Assembly (NCBI GenBank): GCA_023334545.1
Contig: JAADVB010000213.1
Coordinates: forward strand, 1-32,655
DNA length: 32,655 nt
Direction of reading: 5' to 3'
Origin: Salisapilia sapeloensis
Taxonomy: Eukaryota; Oomycota; Peronosporomycetes; Peronosporales; Salisapiliaceae
Made by a program: the position numbers and the translations under genes. Below, piece after piece: positions 1 to 9,147 of the stretch (within the stretch, counting starts at the first letter, position 1; every line of letters begins with the position of its first letter). The notes under the pieces are model-generated. The model saw only the letters and a list, made by a program, of their open reading frames with translations, ran no database searches and was not told the origin of the DNA.

Positions 1-491
1 CTCCTTCTTGTTGCGCAAGATGTTGAAAGACGGCAGTGTATTGGGAGGTTAAGTGGGTGTATGCTAAGCCCCTCTGGAGTGCTGTTGAAAGCGAGGGCTT
101 CTTGGTGGTTGGTCGACTGCTTCGTATAAACGTTCGCGTCGATTCACTGGGTTAGCATGTTTATACAAACGGCTTGTGGAATTCTAGTAACTTGAGTGGT
201 GTGCAAATGAGTCTGGACTGAAGTCCGTGCCAAATTTCTCTTCAGCACTAGTAATTTGAAGTAGATTGTGTATGTTGCCTCTCTAATGTATCCTTGGTCG
301 TTTCTTTCGCTTTATCTAAGCAGATGAAAACTGCTCTAACTGTCGATGGACTGTATCTTCAAGTAAGATGGTTACCATCGCGCAACACAGTAGTTCTAAC
401 GCCTACAAGTACTGCCTGGAACAAAAATTTGGAGACATTTGAAAGATATTGGCATGTGCGCTGTAGTTAACAAGCCAATAGGTTTACTTGA

Positions 492-695
492 AAAACTGTT
501 GATCTAGATCACTCATCAGTTCATTCGAGAAAGGAGTATGGAAATAGTGATCCTTCTCGACAGAATCACGGAAACTTTATCGATTTTTCCGTGATATCAA
601 AGAAGGATCCGTTTGAGTATGTGGCTCTGAATGGACATCTTCCAGAATTAGTCAAAACCGTACGCATTGTCGATGCCGGAGTCGTCGTCATCTAA
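492..695 (+). pseudogene. Possible ankyrin-repeat remnant
   Basis: One frame is open from just after a TGA at 489 to a TAA at 693-695 but has no start codon. Its last third reads DPFEYVALNGHLPELVK, which follows the ankyrin pattern A-x-x-G-H-L-x-x-(L/V)-V-K that is common in oomycete repeat proteins. Only one repeat is visible and the upstream residues are not ankyrin-like. It could be a decayed gene, one exon of an unresolved gene, or coincidence. Confidence 0.2.
565..595. repeat. Perfect 10-bp inverted repeat (hairpin)
   Basis: ATCACGGAAA at 565-574 is mirrored by TTTCCGTGAT at 586-595 across an 11-nt loop. The arms match perfectly. No gene is placed firmly next to it, so its role is unknown. 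Confidence 0.5.
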
Positions 696-1705
696 ACTGC
701 GTAGACGAAAACAGCTGGCTGTGCGGATCTCCTGCTCAGATCTTACCATGAAAGTCGAAGGTGAATGCCATGATATGAACAAATACGAGTATGAAATACA
801 TGCGCGCAGCTATCAGAACGATGAAGACGACGCTACAACAAAAAGCGTATATCAATGTAATGCAGCCATGATAGTGCTCCAATGGCTTGCGTGCACCAAT
901 GCTAGGATTAGATACTTGGCTTCTATGCTTGCAGCATTTAAGCCGGTAACTAATGGCGAAGTACAAGCAAGAATTTACTCTATCCGTTTCTCTTCTCAAG
1001 TTAGTGAATGCAAACCACTTAGGGCGCAACATATACGAACATTTATACAAGAAATAATAAGTAGATGGTCGGTTAACTATGAAGTCATTTGGCTCCTGTT
1101 GCGATAGCTCGCCTACCAAAACGGAGGCTCGCCTTCTCACCGGTTACAATTTTGTCTCCTCATTCCATCCAAAACCAGATAAACTACTGCACTAGTAGGA
1201 ATATTCAGATCAATTTCAAAGTTACACTGGTTTATCTCCACGTTCGTACGAATCAAGATGGAAGCGTTCCACCTTGTCCGTTGTGTCGGACAGGGATAAA
1301 GTAGGATCATCAAGATATTCCAATGGCGGCCATACACACATACACATACAAATGGAGGATTCAGACTGGAGGTCAAAGCCTCATGGGATAACGTTGATTT
1401 CATCGCAAGTCCACCAAGCGTTGGTCGAACCTGTCTCGAGATGAGCTGGGTTAATCCAAAGTCATCAGCATACTCCGTCTACACTACAGATCGCTCATGT
1501 CCAGTTTCTGTTAATTAACCGGAGCGTTGAATGTTCTCAACATAACCATTGGTTAATACTGCCTGGGGCGGCGACATTCGGTAATGCTAATCACTGCGAT
1601 ATCGGTCGATGAAGTCAAATTGAAGAGTGAGCTTTCTGTTTGCTTGATATAGAAATGACTGGAGCAGAGCATACATGAATTTCTACCAATCCGAATGCTG
1701 TAAAA

Positions 1706-2157
1706 ATGCATTCTAACAAGTTAGGAACGAGTTCCATACTTAACTTGCGATCGGAACACGTCAAGATGGCAGCCCGTCAAGGAGCTCGGAAATGGCTCTC
1801 GAATTTGTTTGGGGATGCCGCTGGTGCTGGAGCGTCATCCTCGGGAGGCCCGAAGTCCAAGTCAGTTGCAAAAGAACGGCTGCAGATTATTCTGGCACAT
1901 CAGAGAGGCAGCCAACTGCTTGCCGGCGTCGACCTCGACAAACTCCAATCGGAGCTCTTGGAATGCGTCCAGCGTCACATTCAAGTTGCCAATGGCGCCA
2001 ACATCAACATTGCAGGTACCTAGTTGCTCTTGTATGCAAAGATACGTGGAGTAGGTGGTAACTTTGGTTTTTGCTAGTGAAAAATGAGGGCGAACTCGAC
2101 ATTTTTGAGATGCAGGTGCCGGTGGATGGAGCTGGACAGTCGCAGGAGAAGAGATAA
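1706..2157 (+). CDS. minE: MinE, cell-division topological specificity factor (predicted mitochondrial)
   Basis: Two exons, 1706-2015 and 2078-2157, separated by a 62-nt GT-AG intron (2016-2077) that splits a Val codon; 129 residues. Seen: an amphipathic stretch WLSNLFG, like the MinE membrane-targeting segment; then SVAKERLQIILAHQRGSQ, matching the bacterial anti-MinCD helix (AKERLQII); then the topological domain, whose last strand (GELDIFEMQVPV) is supplied by exon 2. Known of the family: MinE stimulates the MinD ATPase and drives MinCD off mid-cell so that FtsZ assembles there; FtsZ/Min systems have been reported in mitochondria of several protist lineages, including stramenopiles. Inferred: a nuclear gene for mitochondrial division. 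The start is uncertain. ATG 1766 has the better context (AAGATGG) but leaves only nine residues before the MinE core. ATG 1706 adds 20 residues with basic and hydroxylated positions that could serve as a presequence. Confidence 0.88.
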
Positions 2158-3116
2158 GTTTGAGTGGTTGCATAAGAAGGAAATACAAGGAAAGGAATCA
2201 TATCAGTAAACGACACTGTTATCAGAAGCAAGACTCTAGTACGTTGCCCGTGTCCAAGGATGCCGAACGAGTAAATCCTTCGCTACTGCACATCCTCTCA
2301 ATTTTCAGTCGTACGCAAGAGCTACTTGTATCTTTATAACCGACGTTCGAAGCTTCCCACTTGGCATCATCATTATAAAAGCTACTCAGATCTCAATTCT
2401 CCTAACAAAGACTACGAATCAGACGCTAAAGGCTACAATCGTCTCGTGAAGACGGAAGAAGGTGGGATGAGTATTTCCAACACGGAAATCAACGCTCTCT
2501 ACTGATCCAATCAACATCCGTAAGAAGTCACTCAATAGCTATTTTAAAACAGGTTATAGCACACTCCTTCGCATGATCAATCTGTCTGGTAACTGCGTGG
2601 GATGGTACGGCGCTTTGCTTGATAGCGCCTCTTCATGATCCGTGCTGACCACGAATAAAGATACTTTCTCCGACCATGAGATCATGCAGCCGTAGATTCC
2701 TCTATCTTTTGTTCGAAAGCAGACAGGGCATATCCGCCTCTTTGGTACCAACAAATTCATTAAAAACATCGATCTTTGGACCTTTCTCCGCGCATTTCCA
2801 GACTGACAGATGATGACTAGCGGCATCCAGGTGGTCTGCTTCGTCCCTAAGTCATTTAAGTTCTTGCGCTCGACGCCGGCAGTAGTGTCAAGGTCGAGGA
2901 AAGATAGCCCAACGCAATAAGTAACGCGGCTCTTAGCCTCTTTGTTCGCGTCAACAGCCACTAGATTCCAGTGGAGCACCTGCACACGTTACGTCCAGTC
3001 TCTTGAGCTGACAAAAAACATTCTTCCTCACGTTCCCTCTCGGGTGCAGACACCTCTGACCTCGTAGCAACTTGTCTTTCGTTCAAAACGGCATAAGCTC
3101 AACTGCTACGGCGTGC
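2158..3116. other. Intergenic region between minE and the GPCR-PIPK gene
   Basis: It contains one unrecognised minus-strand frame (2554-2985), listed separately. The last 60 bases before the GPCR-PIPK start are pyrimidine-rich (CATTCTTCCTCACGTTCCCTC, about 3019-3039), as in many oomycete core promoters. The receptor frame is already open at 3072, behind a TAG that could also be a 3' splice site. Confidence 0.4.
2554..2985 (-). pseudogene. Unrecognised open frame, possible gene fragment
   Basis: The frame is open for 143 codons but its first codon is GTG. The first ATG lies deep inside, at the Met of WMPLVI. The C-terminal half holds a CPVC pair and a run WSEKVSLFVVSTDHE, faintly like the Cys-rich ends of oomycete FYVE/START-type proteins, but the later zinc ligands are missing. 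I do not recognise it with confidence. It may be a decayed fragment or chance. Confidence 0.2.
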
Positions 3117-6100
3117 ATGCATAGACCCGACCAACTGCACGTAGGATCACCGTCTCCTCCTACGAGTAGGATCTACCACTCGTATCTAGCTCACAAATCG
3201 CCCTGCAGTCCAGACTTCCAAATCGTCAATTCACCGACAGCCCACCGGTCACCAAGTCCAACGACGATTTCGCCAGAAGCATTAGAGTCCGACCGGACGT
3301 CATCTCCTGTGCCCTATAGACGGACCTACAGTCACTCGCATCCCTTGACAGCTATCTTGGGCGGTCGAGTGGATGCATCTACAAGTGCTCTGAGCTCCCC
3401 AGGAGATGTCCTTCACTCTAGCATCCAGTATACTTCTACGAATGCAGGGACTCGAGGCTCCCTCCTTCCTATCACACCCCCTGGAGATCATCCGGAGCTG
3501 CAAAAGAAATCATCCTTCTGGCTACTACACTTTGAGTGGCAAAAAGCTCGAGCACACTTGCGTCGCCTATGTTTCTGGGGTCTCGTTGTCGCAGTCTTTG
3601 CCTCAGCATTCGGTCTCACCTACGTCATTCCGAGTGATTTGCAGTCTCAAGCGCCTGTAGTAGTCGGCAGTCTTCTCAGCCTCTTGTCCTCATGCTTCAT
3701 TCTCGTCTCGTTCACATGTGCCAAGACTCACCGGCGATTTCCGAACGAAATCCTAGTGTACGTAGCTCTATGTGAGCTCGGCCTAGCCATCCTCTCTATC
3801 GTCCACGTCGCCATGTACTGTTCCAGTGGCGAGTCCGTCACTCGTCGAACGTGCGCGATGCAGTCTATAACGACATGCAGCGTCCTCTCCGGCGTGCGTT
3901 TATTCCTCTTATGCGGCAGTGTTGGCTGGTTCGCGTCGGCAATCTTCCAGCTCTTTGTCGCTGTCTCGAATCCCTTCGCCGACCACAAGTCGCAGCTGAA
4001 GCTCTATCATCTAGTCGTCTGGACTGCTTCAACCATAATGGCAGTAGCCATTCCTCTCATCCTTTTTTCCAACGGGTTCCAGAGACAGTATGACATGACA
4101 AGTGAAGAGATATGTAGTACAGCCAGCTTACTCTTTCCTCTCTTGCCTCGTGTCGAGTCCAAGAGGGACTTGGAGTGGCGTGTGAGTCAGTGGAAATCAC
4201 TTGTACTGCTCTATTGGGGAGCTTTCCTCGGTCTCGTCGTCCTCCTTGTCATTGCAGCTCAATTCACCTTGATCATAAGCTGGTGGCGATCCAACAGCGG
4301 GACGGTGATCGCCTTGAAAGCTCGAAGACGGATGATGAAACGCATGACAGTGTACGTCCATTCGTTGAACGCCACTTGGCTCTTCATCCTCGCGTCGTTC
4401 TTTGTCTACTGGTCCAATGACACTGCTCTCCAGCAGCTTCCATCTTCGTATGGTCGCATGAGCATCCATACACCCAATACGTCTACGACGAGAAACACAG
4501 GTGCGCCTCATGTCCTCGTTGCGTTATTCCAGTACTTGTTGTCAGCAAAAGGCTTTTGTCTTGGTGTCGTGTGGATACTCGTGAACCGATGGGGTTTCGC
4601 ATGTCTCCGGTCTCATCGAGACACTAGTGAAGAGGAATCCAACGGGCAGCATACGAATCCAGCTACCTACAGCGATTCGAGTCCACACGACCTCTTCTCC
4701 AGTCCCGAGTTTGAGCGTCAGCATCGTCTAGGAAGAGCCCTCCAATCCGTCGGGTCGGCTTCCTCTCTCCTATCGTCTCGATCGTCCAAGACGTCGACCC
4801 AAAGCACGGAAACGCTGCAACAAGAGATCATTTATTACACCGTGTCAGGCATCACAAAAGCCATCTTGCATGCTTCTCAGTCCCATGACACGCACCAGTT
4901 CTTCCAGCAGCTTCTCGTCGGAGCTGAACGAGATCCTACCTTTGCCAACGTCACCTTCTTCTCTCACGTCCAGAGCGTTGACATGGTCAACTCGCCTCGT
5001 GCCTTTTGTGCCCCGACATCTCGCATGCAGACTGTCCCGGACCACTTAATGTCAGGTGGGAGCACGTCGCCGCCGCGTCGATCATCTACGCAATGTCAAT
5101 CGTATGGCCAAAACCAGCTCAGCTCGACTTTCTTGCGGGCTAGTGCCTACTTTACTCGTTTGTCCCAAGAGCACGTTTCGTCTAGAAGTAGCATCGGTCG
5201 TTTCTCCCTCTATCCAGTCTCCCACGTCCCGTTCGAACTCTTTGAGCAGGAGATTGAGCTCCAGAGTAATCAGTCCCCTACAGCCAAATCGTCTCCGCTC
5301 TTTGCAGGTCTCAAACGGTCCGCGACGAATGTCTGGAGTAAGCCTAGTAGCTTGGAACATCCGAAACCCAAGGTCTTTATCGACTATGCTCCAGCAGAGT
5401 TCAGGTCGATACGTCTCGCGTTTGGTCTATCAGACGAAACGTACTTAGCGTCGTTCCGTGCGACGGCGAAAGAACGCGTGAGTGGTGGATCGAGTGGTGC
5501 GTTCATGTTCTTTTCAGGTGACAACGCTTTGATTGTGAAGAGCATGAAAGAGAAGGAGTGTCGGAAGCTCGTGAGAATGGTACCCAAGTACGCTGAGTAC
5601 ATCAAGACGCACTCCAAGAGTCGTATCATTCGTTTCTTTGGTTGCCATCGCATTCGACTGTACGGACGCAACTTTTACTTTGTCGTCATGTCCAACGTCC
5701 TCCATAGTGTCAAGCACACGCCGACGATCAGTGAAAAGTATGACGTGAAAGGGTCGTGGGTGGATCGAGTGGCCAAGCGACCGCAGGAAGGAGAGGAAGT
5801 GACGTGCTCGGATTGTAATGCCAGCTACGCCTTTGGTCTCGACGATGACTGTCACATGCTTCAGGACCACTACCATCGTCCGGATATGATTTATAAAGAC
5901 CTCGATCTGAAGCGGTCGCTCCACCTCGCGCCACAAGTAGCTCAGAGCCTGTACCTGCAACTGGAGGAAGATTGTGAATTTTTGAATTCCATGGGTATCA
6001 TGGACTACTCTTTGCTCGTTGGCATTCACAAGTGCCGACTGCAGGAACCGTATCACGAACACGAAGCCACACCGTCTAACCACATGGACAGCTTGTACGG

Positions 6101-6347
6101 GCACAAGGACTCGACGGTGAGTCAGAACTTGGAACCGATTGAAGACGCCGGGCACGGTCCGGAAGAAGTCTACTTTGTCGGTATCATTGACATTTTACAA
6201 GAGTGGGATTGGGCCAAGCAATTGGAAAAGGCTGGAAAAGTCTTGATGGGGAAACCGTCCCAAGGCATCTCGGCCGTCGACCCGGATACGTACTCTAGAC
6301 GATTTAAACTGCGCGTGCGTGAGATTTTGCAATTGCAAGAGGAATGA
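3117..6347 (+). CDS. GPCR-phosphatidylinositol phosphate kinase fusion (GPCR-PIPK, GK family)
   Basis: Intronless, 1076 residues from ATG 3117 (the frame is open back to 3072 but only with TTG). Layout: a Ser/Pro-rich N-terminus of about 145 residues; eight hydrophobic segments near 151-171, 182-202, 212-235, 262-285, 296-320, 362-390, 409-435 and 466-494; a Ser-rich linker; then a C-terminal PIP-kinase domain. Kinase motifs seen: Gly-loop GGSSGAFMFFSGD near 789; the ATP-binding Lys in IVKSM near 808; YDVKGS near 875 (usually YDLKGS); MDYSLLVGIH near 962; VGIIDILQEWDWAKQLEKAGK; and DPDTYSRRF in the specificity-loop area. Known: such fusions occur in oomycetes and in Dictyostelium (RpkA) and are thought to couple G-protein sensing directly to phosphoinositide synthesis at membranes. 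A short linker motif described as LRxGI in this family may correspond to TVSGI here. Which of the several oomycete paralogues this is cannot be told. It is convergent with the next gene, 159 bp apart. Confidence 0.95.
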   Translation: MHRPDQLHVGSPSPPTSRIYHSYLAHKSPCSPDFQIVNSPTAHRSPSPTTISPEALESDRTSSPVPYRRTYSHSHPLTAILGGRVDASTSALSSPGDVLHSSIQYTSTNAGTRGSLLPITPPGDHPELQKKSSFWLLHFEWQKARAHLRRLCFWGLVVAVFASAFGLTYVIPSDLQSQAPVVVGSLLSLLSSCFILVSFTCAKTHRRFPNEILVYVALCELGLAILSIVHVAMYCSSGESVTRRTCAMQSITTCSVLSGVRLFLLCGSVGWFASAIFQLFVAVSNPFADHKSQLKLYHLVVWTASTIMAVAIPLILFSNGFQRQYDMTSEEICSTASLLFPLLPRVESKRDLEWRVSQWKSLVLLYWGAFLGLVVLLVIAAQFTLIISWWRSNSGTVIALKARRRMMKRMTVYVHSLNATWLFILASFFVYWSNDTALQQLPSSYGRMSIHTPNTSTTRNTGAPHVLVALFQYLLSAKGFCLGVVWILVNRWGFACLRSHRDTSEEESNGQHTNPATYSDSSPHDLFSSPEFERQHRLGRALQSVGSASSLLSSRSSKTSTQSTETLQQEIIYYTVSGITKAILHASQSHDTHQFFQQLLVGAERDPTFANVTFFSHVQSVDMVNSPRAFCAPTSRMQTVPDHLMSGGSTSPPRRSSTQCQSYGQNQLSSTFLRASAYFTRLSQEHVSSRSSIGRFSLYPVSHVPFELFEQEIELQSNQSPTAKSSPLFAGLKRSATNVWSKPSSLEHPKPKVFIDYAPAEFRSIRLAFGLSDETYLASFRATAKERVSGGSSGAFMFFSGDNALIVKSMKEKECRKLVRMVPKYAEYIKTHSKSRIIRFFGCHRIRLYGRNFYFVVMSNVLHSVKHTPTISEKYDVKGSWVDRVAKRPQEGEEVTCSDCNASYAFGLDDDCHMLQDHYHRPDMIYKDLDLKRSLHLAPQVAQSLYLQLEEDCEFLNSMGIMDYSLLVGIHKCRLQEPYHEHEATPSNHMDSLYGHKDSTVSQNLEPIEDAGHGPEEVYFVGIIDILQEWDWAKQLEKAGKVLMGKPSQGISAVDPDTYSRRFKLRVREILQLQEE

Positions 6348-6506
6348 ACTATTCGTACATGTTTCTTCAACCTTTTTTAATCATTTATTGATCTTTAAAA
6401 CAAAAGGCGATGGAAGGCAAAAGGATGTAAGTGGTACCAATTGAGTATCTTTGGTGTTGATCAATGTGAAGCATACGCAGGACGTGGACGGCTGTAGGGA
6501 GGCGCG

Positions 6507-7157
6507 TTAGATGTTGACAGAGTAGGACATCTCTTCGTCTTGCGGTAGCTCGTTGAAGTGCTTGGTGCAGAGGTTGTCCGTACGTTCGTATGCTTGTTTT
6601 AGGCATCCGTCTTTGATGCACCGCTTACCACCGCCATGTGCCCAGCAAAGACCTTTGGAGATAGCGATTTTATCGCATGTCGTGTCTTTGCACTTGGTAC
6701 CGCCGCCGTGCGACCAGCAAAGTCGTCGCGACTTGGCACGGTTTTCGCATCCAGGCTGCATGCACTGGGTCGATCCACCATGTTTCCAGCACCTGCCATA
6801 GTGCTTTGCGCGACTGTTACAGTCGTGCTCGATACATCGCTTTCCACCGCCGTGCTTGACACATAAGCCTTTGTCAACGACGTACTGGTTGCAATCGTCC
6901 ACTTTACAAACGCGGTTGGCTGGACGAGGCGAGTTACTCTTGCTACCAGTTGCGACGGCACGAGTGGGAACTGGAGGCATCTCCTCGGCTGTTGCCGGCT
7001 CTTGATGCATATACACCTTCGTGGGTGAGTGCATCATTGAAAACGAAGAGGCATGCGGGGCATGGAATTGGTGATTGCCATCGAGGATGAACTGCAAGGA
7101 CGACTTGGACATAGAGTCTCTTTGGTCAAATTCGCTTTGGGTGTAGGACATCGTCAT
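6507..7157 (-). CDS. WRKY19-like HGG zinc-repeat protein
   Basis: Single exon, 216 residues, ATG at 7157 (a second in-frame ATG two codons on). The first 80 residues are low in predicted structure. From Cys84 there are five tandem units with a 24-residue period, C-x4-C-x9/10-C-x2-H, four of them followed by GG (for example CWKHGG, CWSHGG, CWAHGG). This Cys/His-Gly-Gly array is the repeat often annotated in oomycetes as WRKY transcription factor 19-like. No WRKY DNA-binding domain is present, so that name reflects repeat similarity only. Zinc binding is inferred from the regular C-C-C-H spacing; a nuclear or regulatory role is only suggested by the family. The last unit lacks the GG (CTKHFNEL), a natural array end. 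It is convergent with the GPCR-PIPK gene. Confidence 0.85.
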   Translation of the reverse strand: MTMSYTQSEFDQRDSMSKSSLQFILDGNHQFHAPHASSFSMMHSPTKVYMHQEPATAEEMPPVPTRAVATGSKSNSPRPANRVCKVDDCNQYVVDKGLCVKHGGGKRCIEHDCNSRAKHYGRCWKHGGSTQCMQPGCENRAKSRRLCWSHGGGTKCKDTTCDKIAISKGLCWAHGGGKRCIKDGCLKQAYERTDNLCTKHFNELPQDEEMSYSVNI

Positions 7158-9147
7158 AGAGGCTGCAAGTGGCGGTTTACTCTTTGCGTTGCAAACTAAA
7201 AAATGATCTCTTTCAAGCTGCCATCGAGTCGAGTTAGCTATTTACATCGTACGATCGAGCTGAAGCGGCGATGCAATGCGCTCATATGATACCGCGGCGT
7301 AGCCAATTGGCTGCTTTTCAGGAATGACAGACGGTATGGTCGAAGTGCCGAAACCAAGATGGGCGCCTCAACGGTCGTACCTACATGACGCTTGAGTGAC
7401 CATCCGTCTTCGGCATCATTAATAGAGTGTGTCGCTGCGAACGATGGGATGCAAAAAGCTTTTGAGCTCACACCAAACGACGTCAATAGGTTAAAAAGGA
7501 GATACTCGGGATGGAATAAACCCCGCTGACGTCCGTTGTAAAACATCCCTACGATTTCTTTTGCGGCAGTAATGGTCAGGGAAGCTACTCTGGTGACGTT
7601 TGAAACTCACACCAGCTTGACTGGAAGAAATAAGCCAACGGCTTTGTAATTGCCAAGTGCATATCACACTGTCGACCTTCAAACCTTCGACAATACAGCA
7701 ATGTTTCGTGCATTTGCTGTCGTCATAACCTTCACGTCCCACTTGTCTGCTCTCAAACTTGTAGATGACCACATCGGGTAGTGTCGACTATCCGCTACAA
7801 CTTATACCTCTAGTATGACAGAAATTCGTTATATTAAGTCGATGATAGACTAAACTTGAATGAGCATGCCATCAGAGCATTGTATGCAGGCAGATAAGAC
7901 TTTTCTATGCAGTTGGATGAGAAAGAGTGATCATAATTGGAGGTACTTCACCCACCGCCAACAATAGGAACGTTTACGAAAAGCAGTGTGCTCAGATTCG
8001 TTGGCTCACTCCTAAACCACTATCATCCGTCCGATTATGAGGCACGGTAAGTTCGTTTACGTCGACATACTAGGATGTCTTCAAGAAGGTTAGAGTTTCG
8101 TTTCATATGCATACATGGAGAGTTCCTCTCCCTATATCTATGCCTACTCGCCCACTTCTCTATTGCTATTGTAGCTGACGCAGCATGCTCGCTTGGCAAC
8201 AACTTTGTTTATTTTAATCTCTAGTTGCCATGTAGCCACCACATCTCTATCCTACCTAGTTCCTTTTATGTGCCAATATCTGATTTAAAGCTTTCGCACG
8301 CCGCCAAAGAGATTTTTATCCTCCTATCCTCTCTCAGTTCGTGCTTGGTTAGTTGAACTCTATCTTTATCATTTCCGAACCAGAACGAATGAGTCGCATG
8401 ACCCTACTATTCTAATATAAACGCCAAACTTCTCTTTGTCATTCGTGTCAGCTTCTCGTCACCATGTGACTTAATGAGTCACCAGACTTCTTTCGGAAGC
8501 TTGACGCATTCGACCACTGAAGTCTTTTTACACGCATGGCGTAACGCTGACGAATCCCGGGGGATTCCGTGGCTTGATTGATTCGTAGGGTCGAATGTAG
8601 GCTGGACGCAGTAACTGCCTTCGTACGTCTTCGCTACAAAGCTTACAATCACGGTAAAAAAGGATTCTACAAATGTCGTAACTGTACTAATATGTCGGCA
8701 AATCGAAGACGGTTGGATGGAATGTCATGGGATCGCATTTCGCCCAAGTTTCCAATTGTCTTTGTACCTACTTGTGATCTTGATCAGTACATGAAGTGTG
8801 TTCATTACAATTTTTAACCTATATCGTAGCATTATTTATATTTAACATACTACATGAACTATTCTTTACACATTACGGCTAGTTTTAGAGTTTAATTGAA
8901 GTAAATAATACATTATAAGAAGACAATACCTTCCCGCCAAATCTCATTATAAAATACTCATACTTGTAGACTAACGTTATTTTCTATGTTATAAAGCTAT
9001 TATTTCCGTACAGACCGAAAGCAAACCGCCGGTGCCATTGACGCCGCCTGCTGTCTTCGCATCTCCGTTCGAGTTCTTTCTAGCGTCCATACGCTCGTAG
9101 AACTCATCTCGACCGTACCATTCATCTAGCACAATACACTGTAAGCC
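7158..9147. other. Two-kilobase region without a firm gene
   Basis: It holds the promoter region of the minus-strand zinc-repeat gene, a possible spliced minus-strand fragment (7483-7787, listed separately), a pyrimidine-rich AT stretch (about 8100-8460) and a strongly AT-rich block (about 8810-9000). A plus-strand frame at 8578-8817 begins with TTG and has a FYKCRNC run but resembles nothing known to me. Confidence 0.4.
7483..7787 (-). pseudogene. Possible 3' exons of an unrecognised spliced gene
   Basis: On the minus strand a frame runs from a potential 3' splice site (TAG at 7790-7788) through 7787-7611, encoding DVVIYKFESRQVGREGYDDS and a Cys-rich stretch. It ends exactly at GTGAGT. A 62-nt GT-AG intron (7610-7549), with a CTGAC branch-like sequence, then leads in frame to 7548-7483, ending in TGA. 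That is 80 residues without an initiating ATG; an upstream exon would be needed. The intron size matches the other introns of this window. No family is recognised. It may be a genuine small gene, a degraded one, or coincidence. Confidence 0.3.

Larger units (their letters stand above)
1..1705. other. Gene-poor left flank
   Basis: No gene can be supported in this stretch. Open frames of about 130-146 codons exist on both strands between 670 and 1140, but they overlap each other and look like no family I know, so they are probably chance. A CA-rich tract (about 1333-1350), a hairpin (565-595) and an ankyrin-like remnant (492-695) are listed separately. Confidence 0.5.

Noticed and set aside
1137..1403. 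Small frames on both strands near 1.1-1.4 kb
   Set aside because: They overlap each other, include simple-sequence translation (FVCVCVYG from a CA repeat) and have no homology signal.
5514..6155. Minus-strand open frame of 213 codons
   Set aside because: It is antisense to the conserved PIP-kinase domain and has no recognisable motif.
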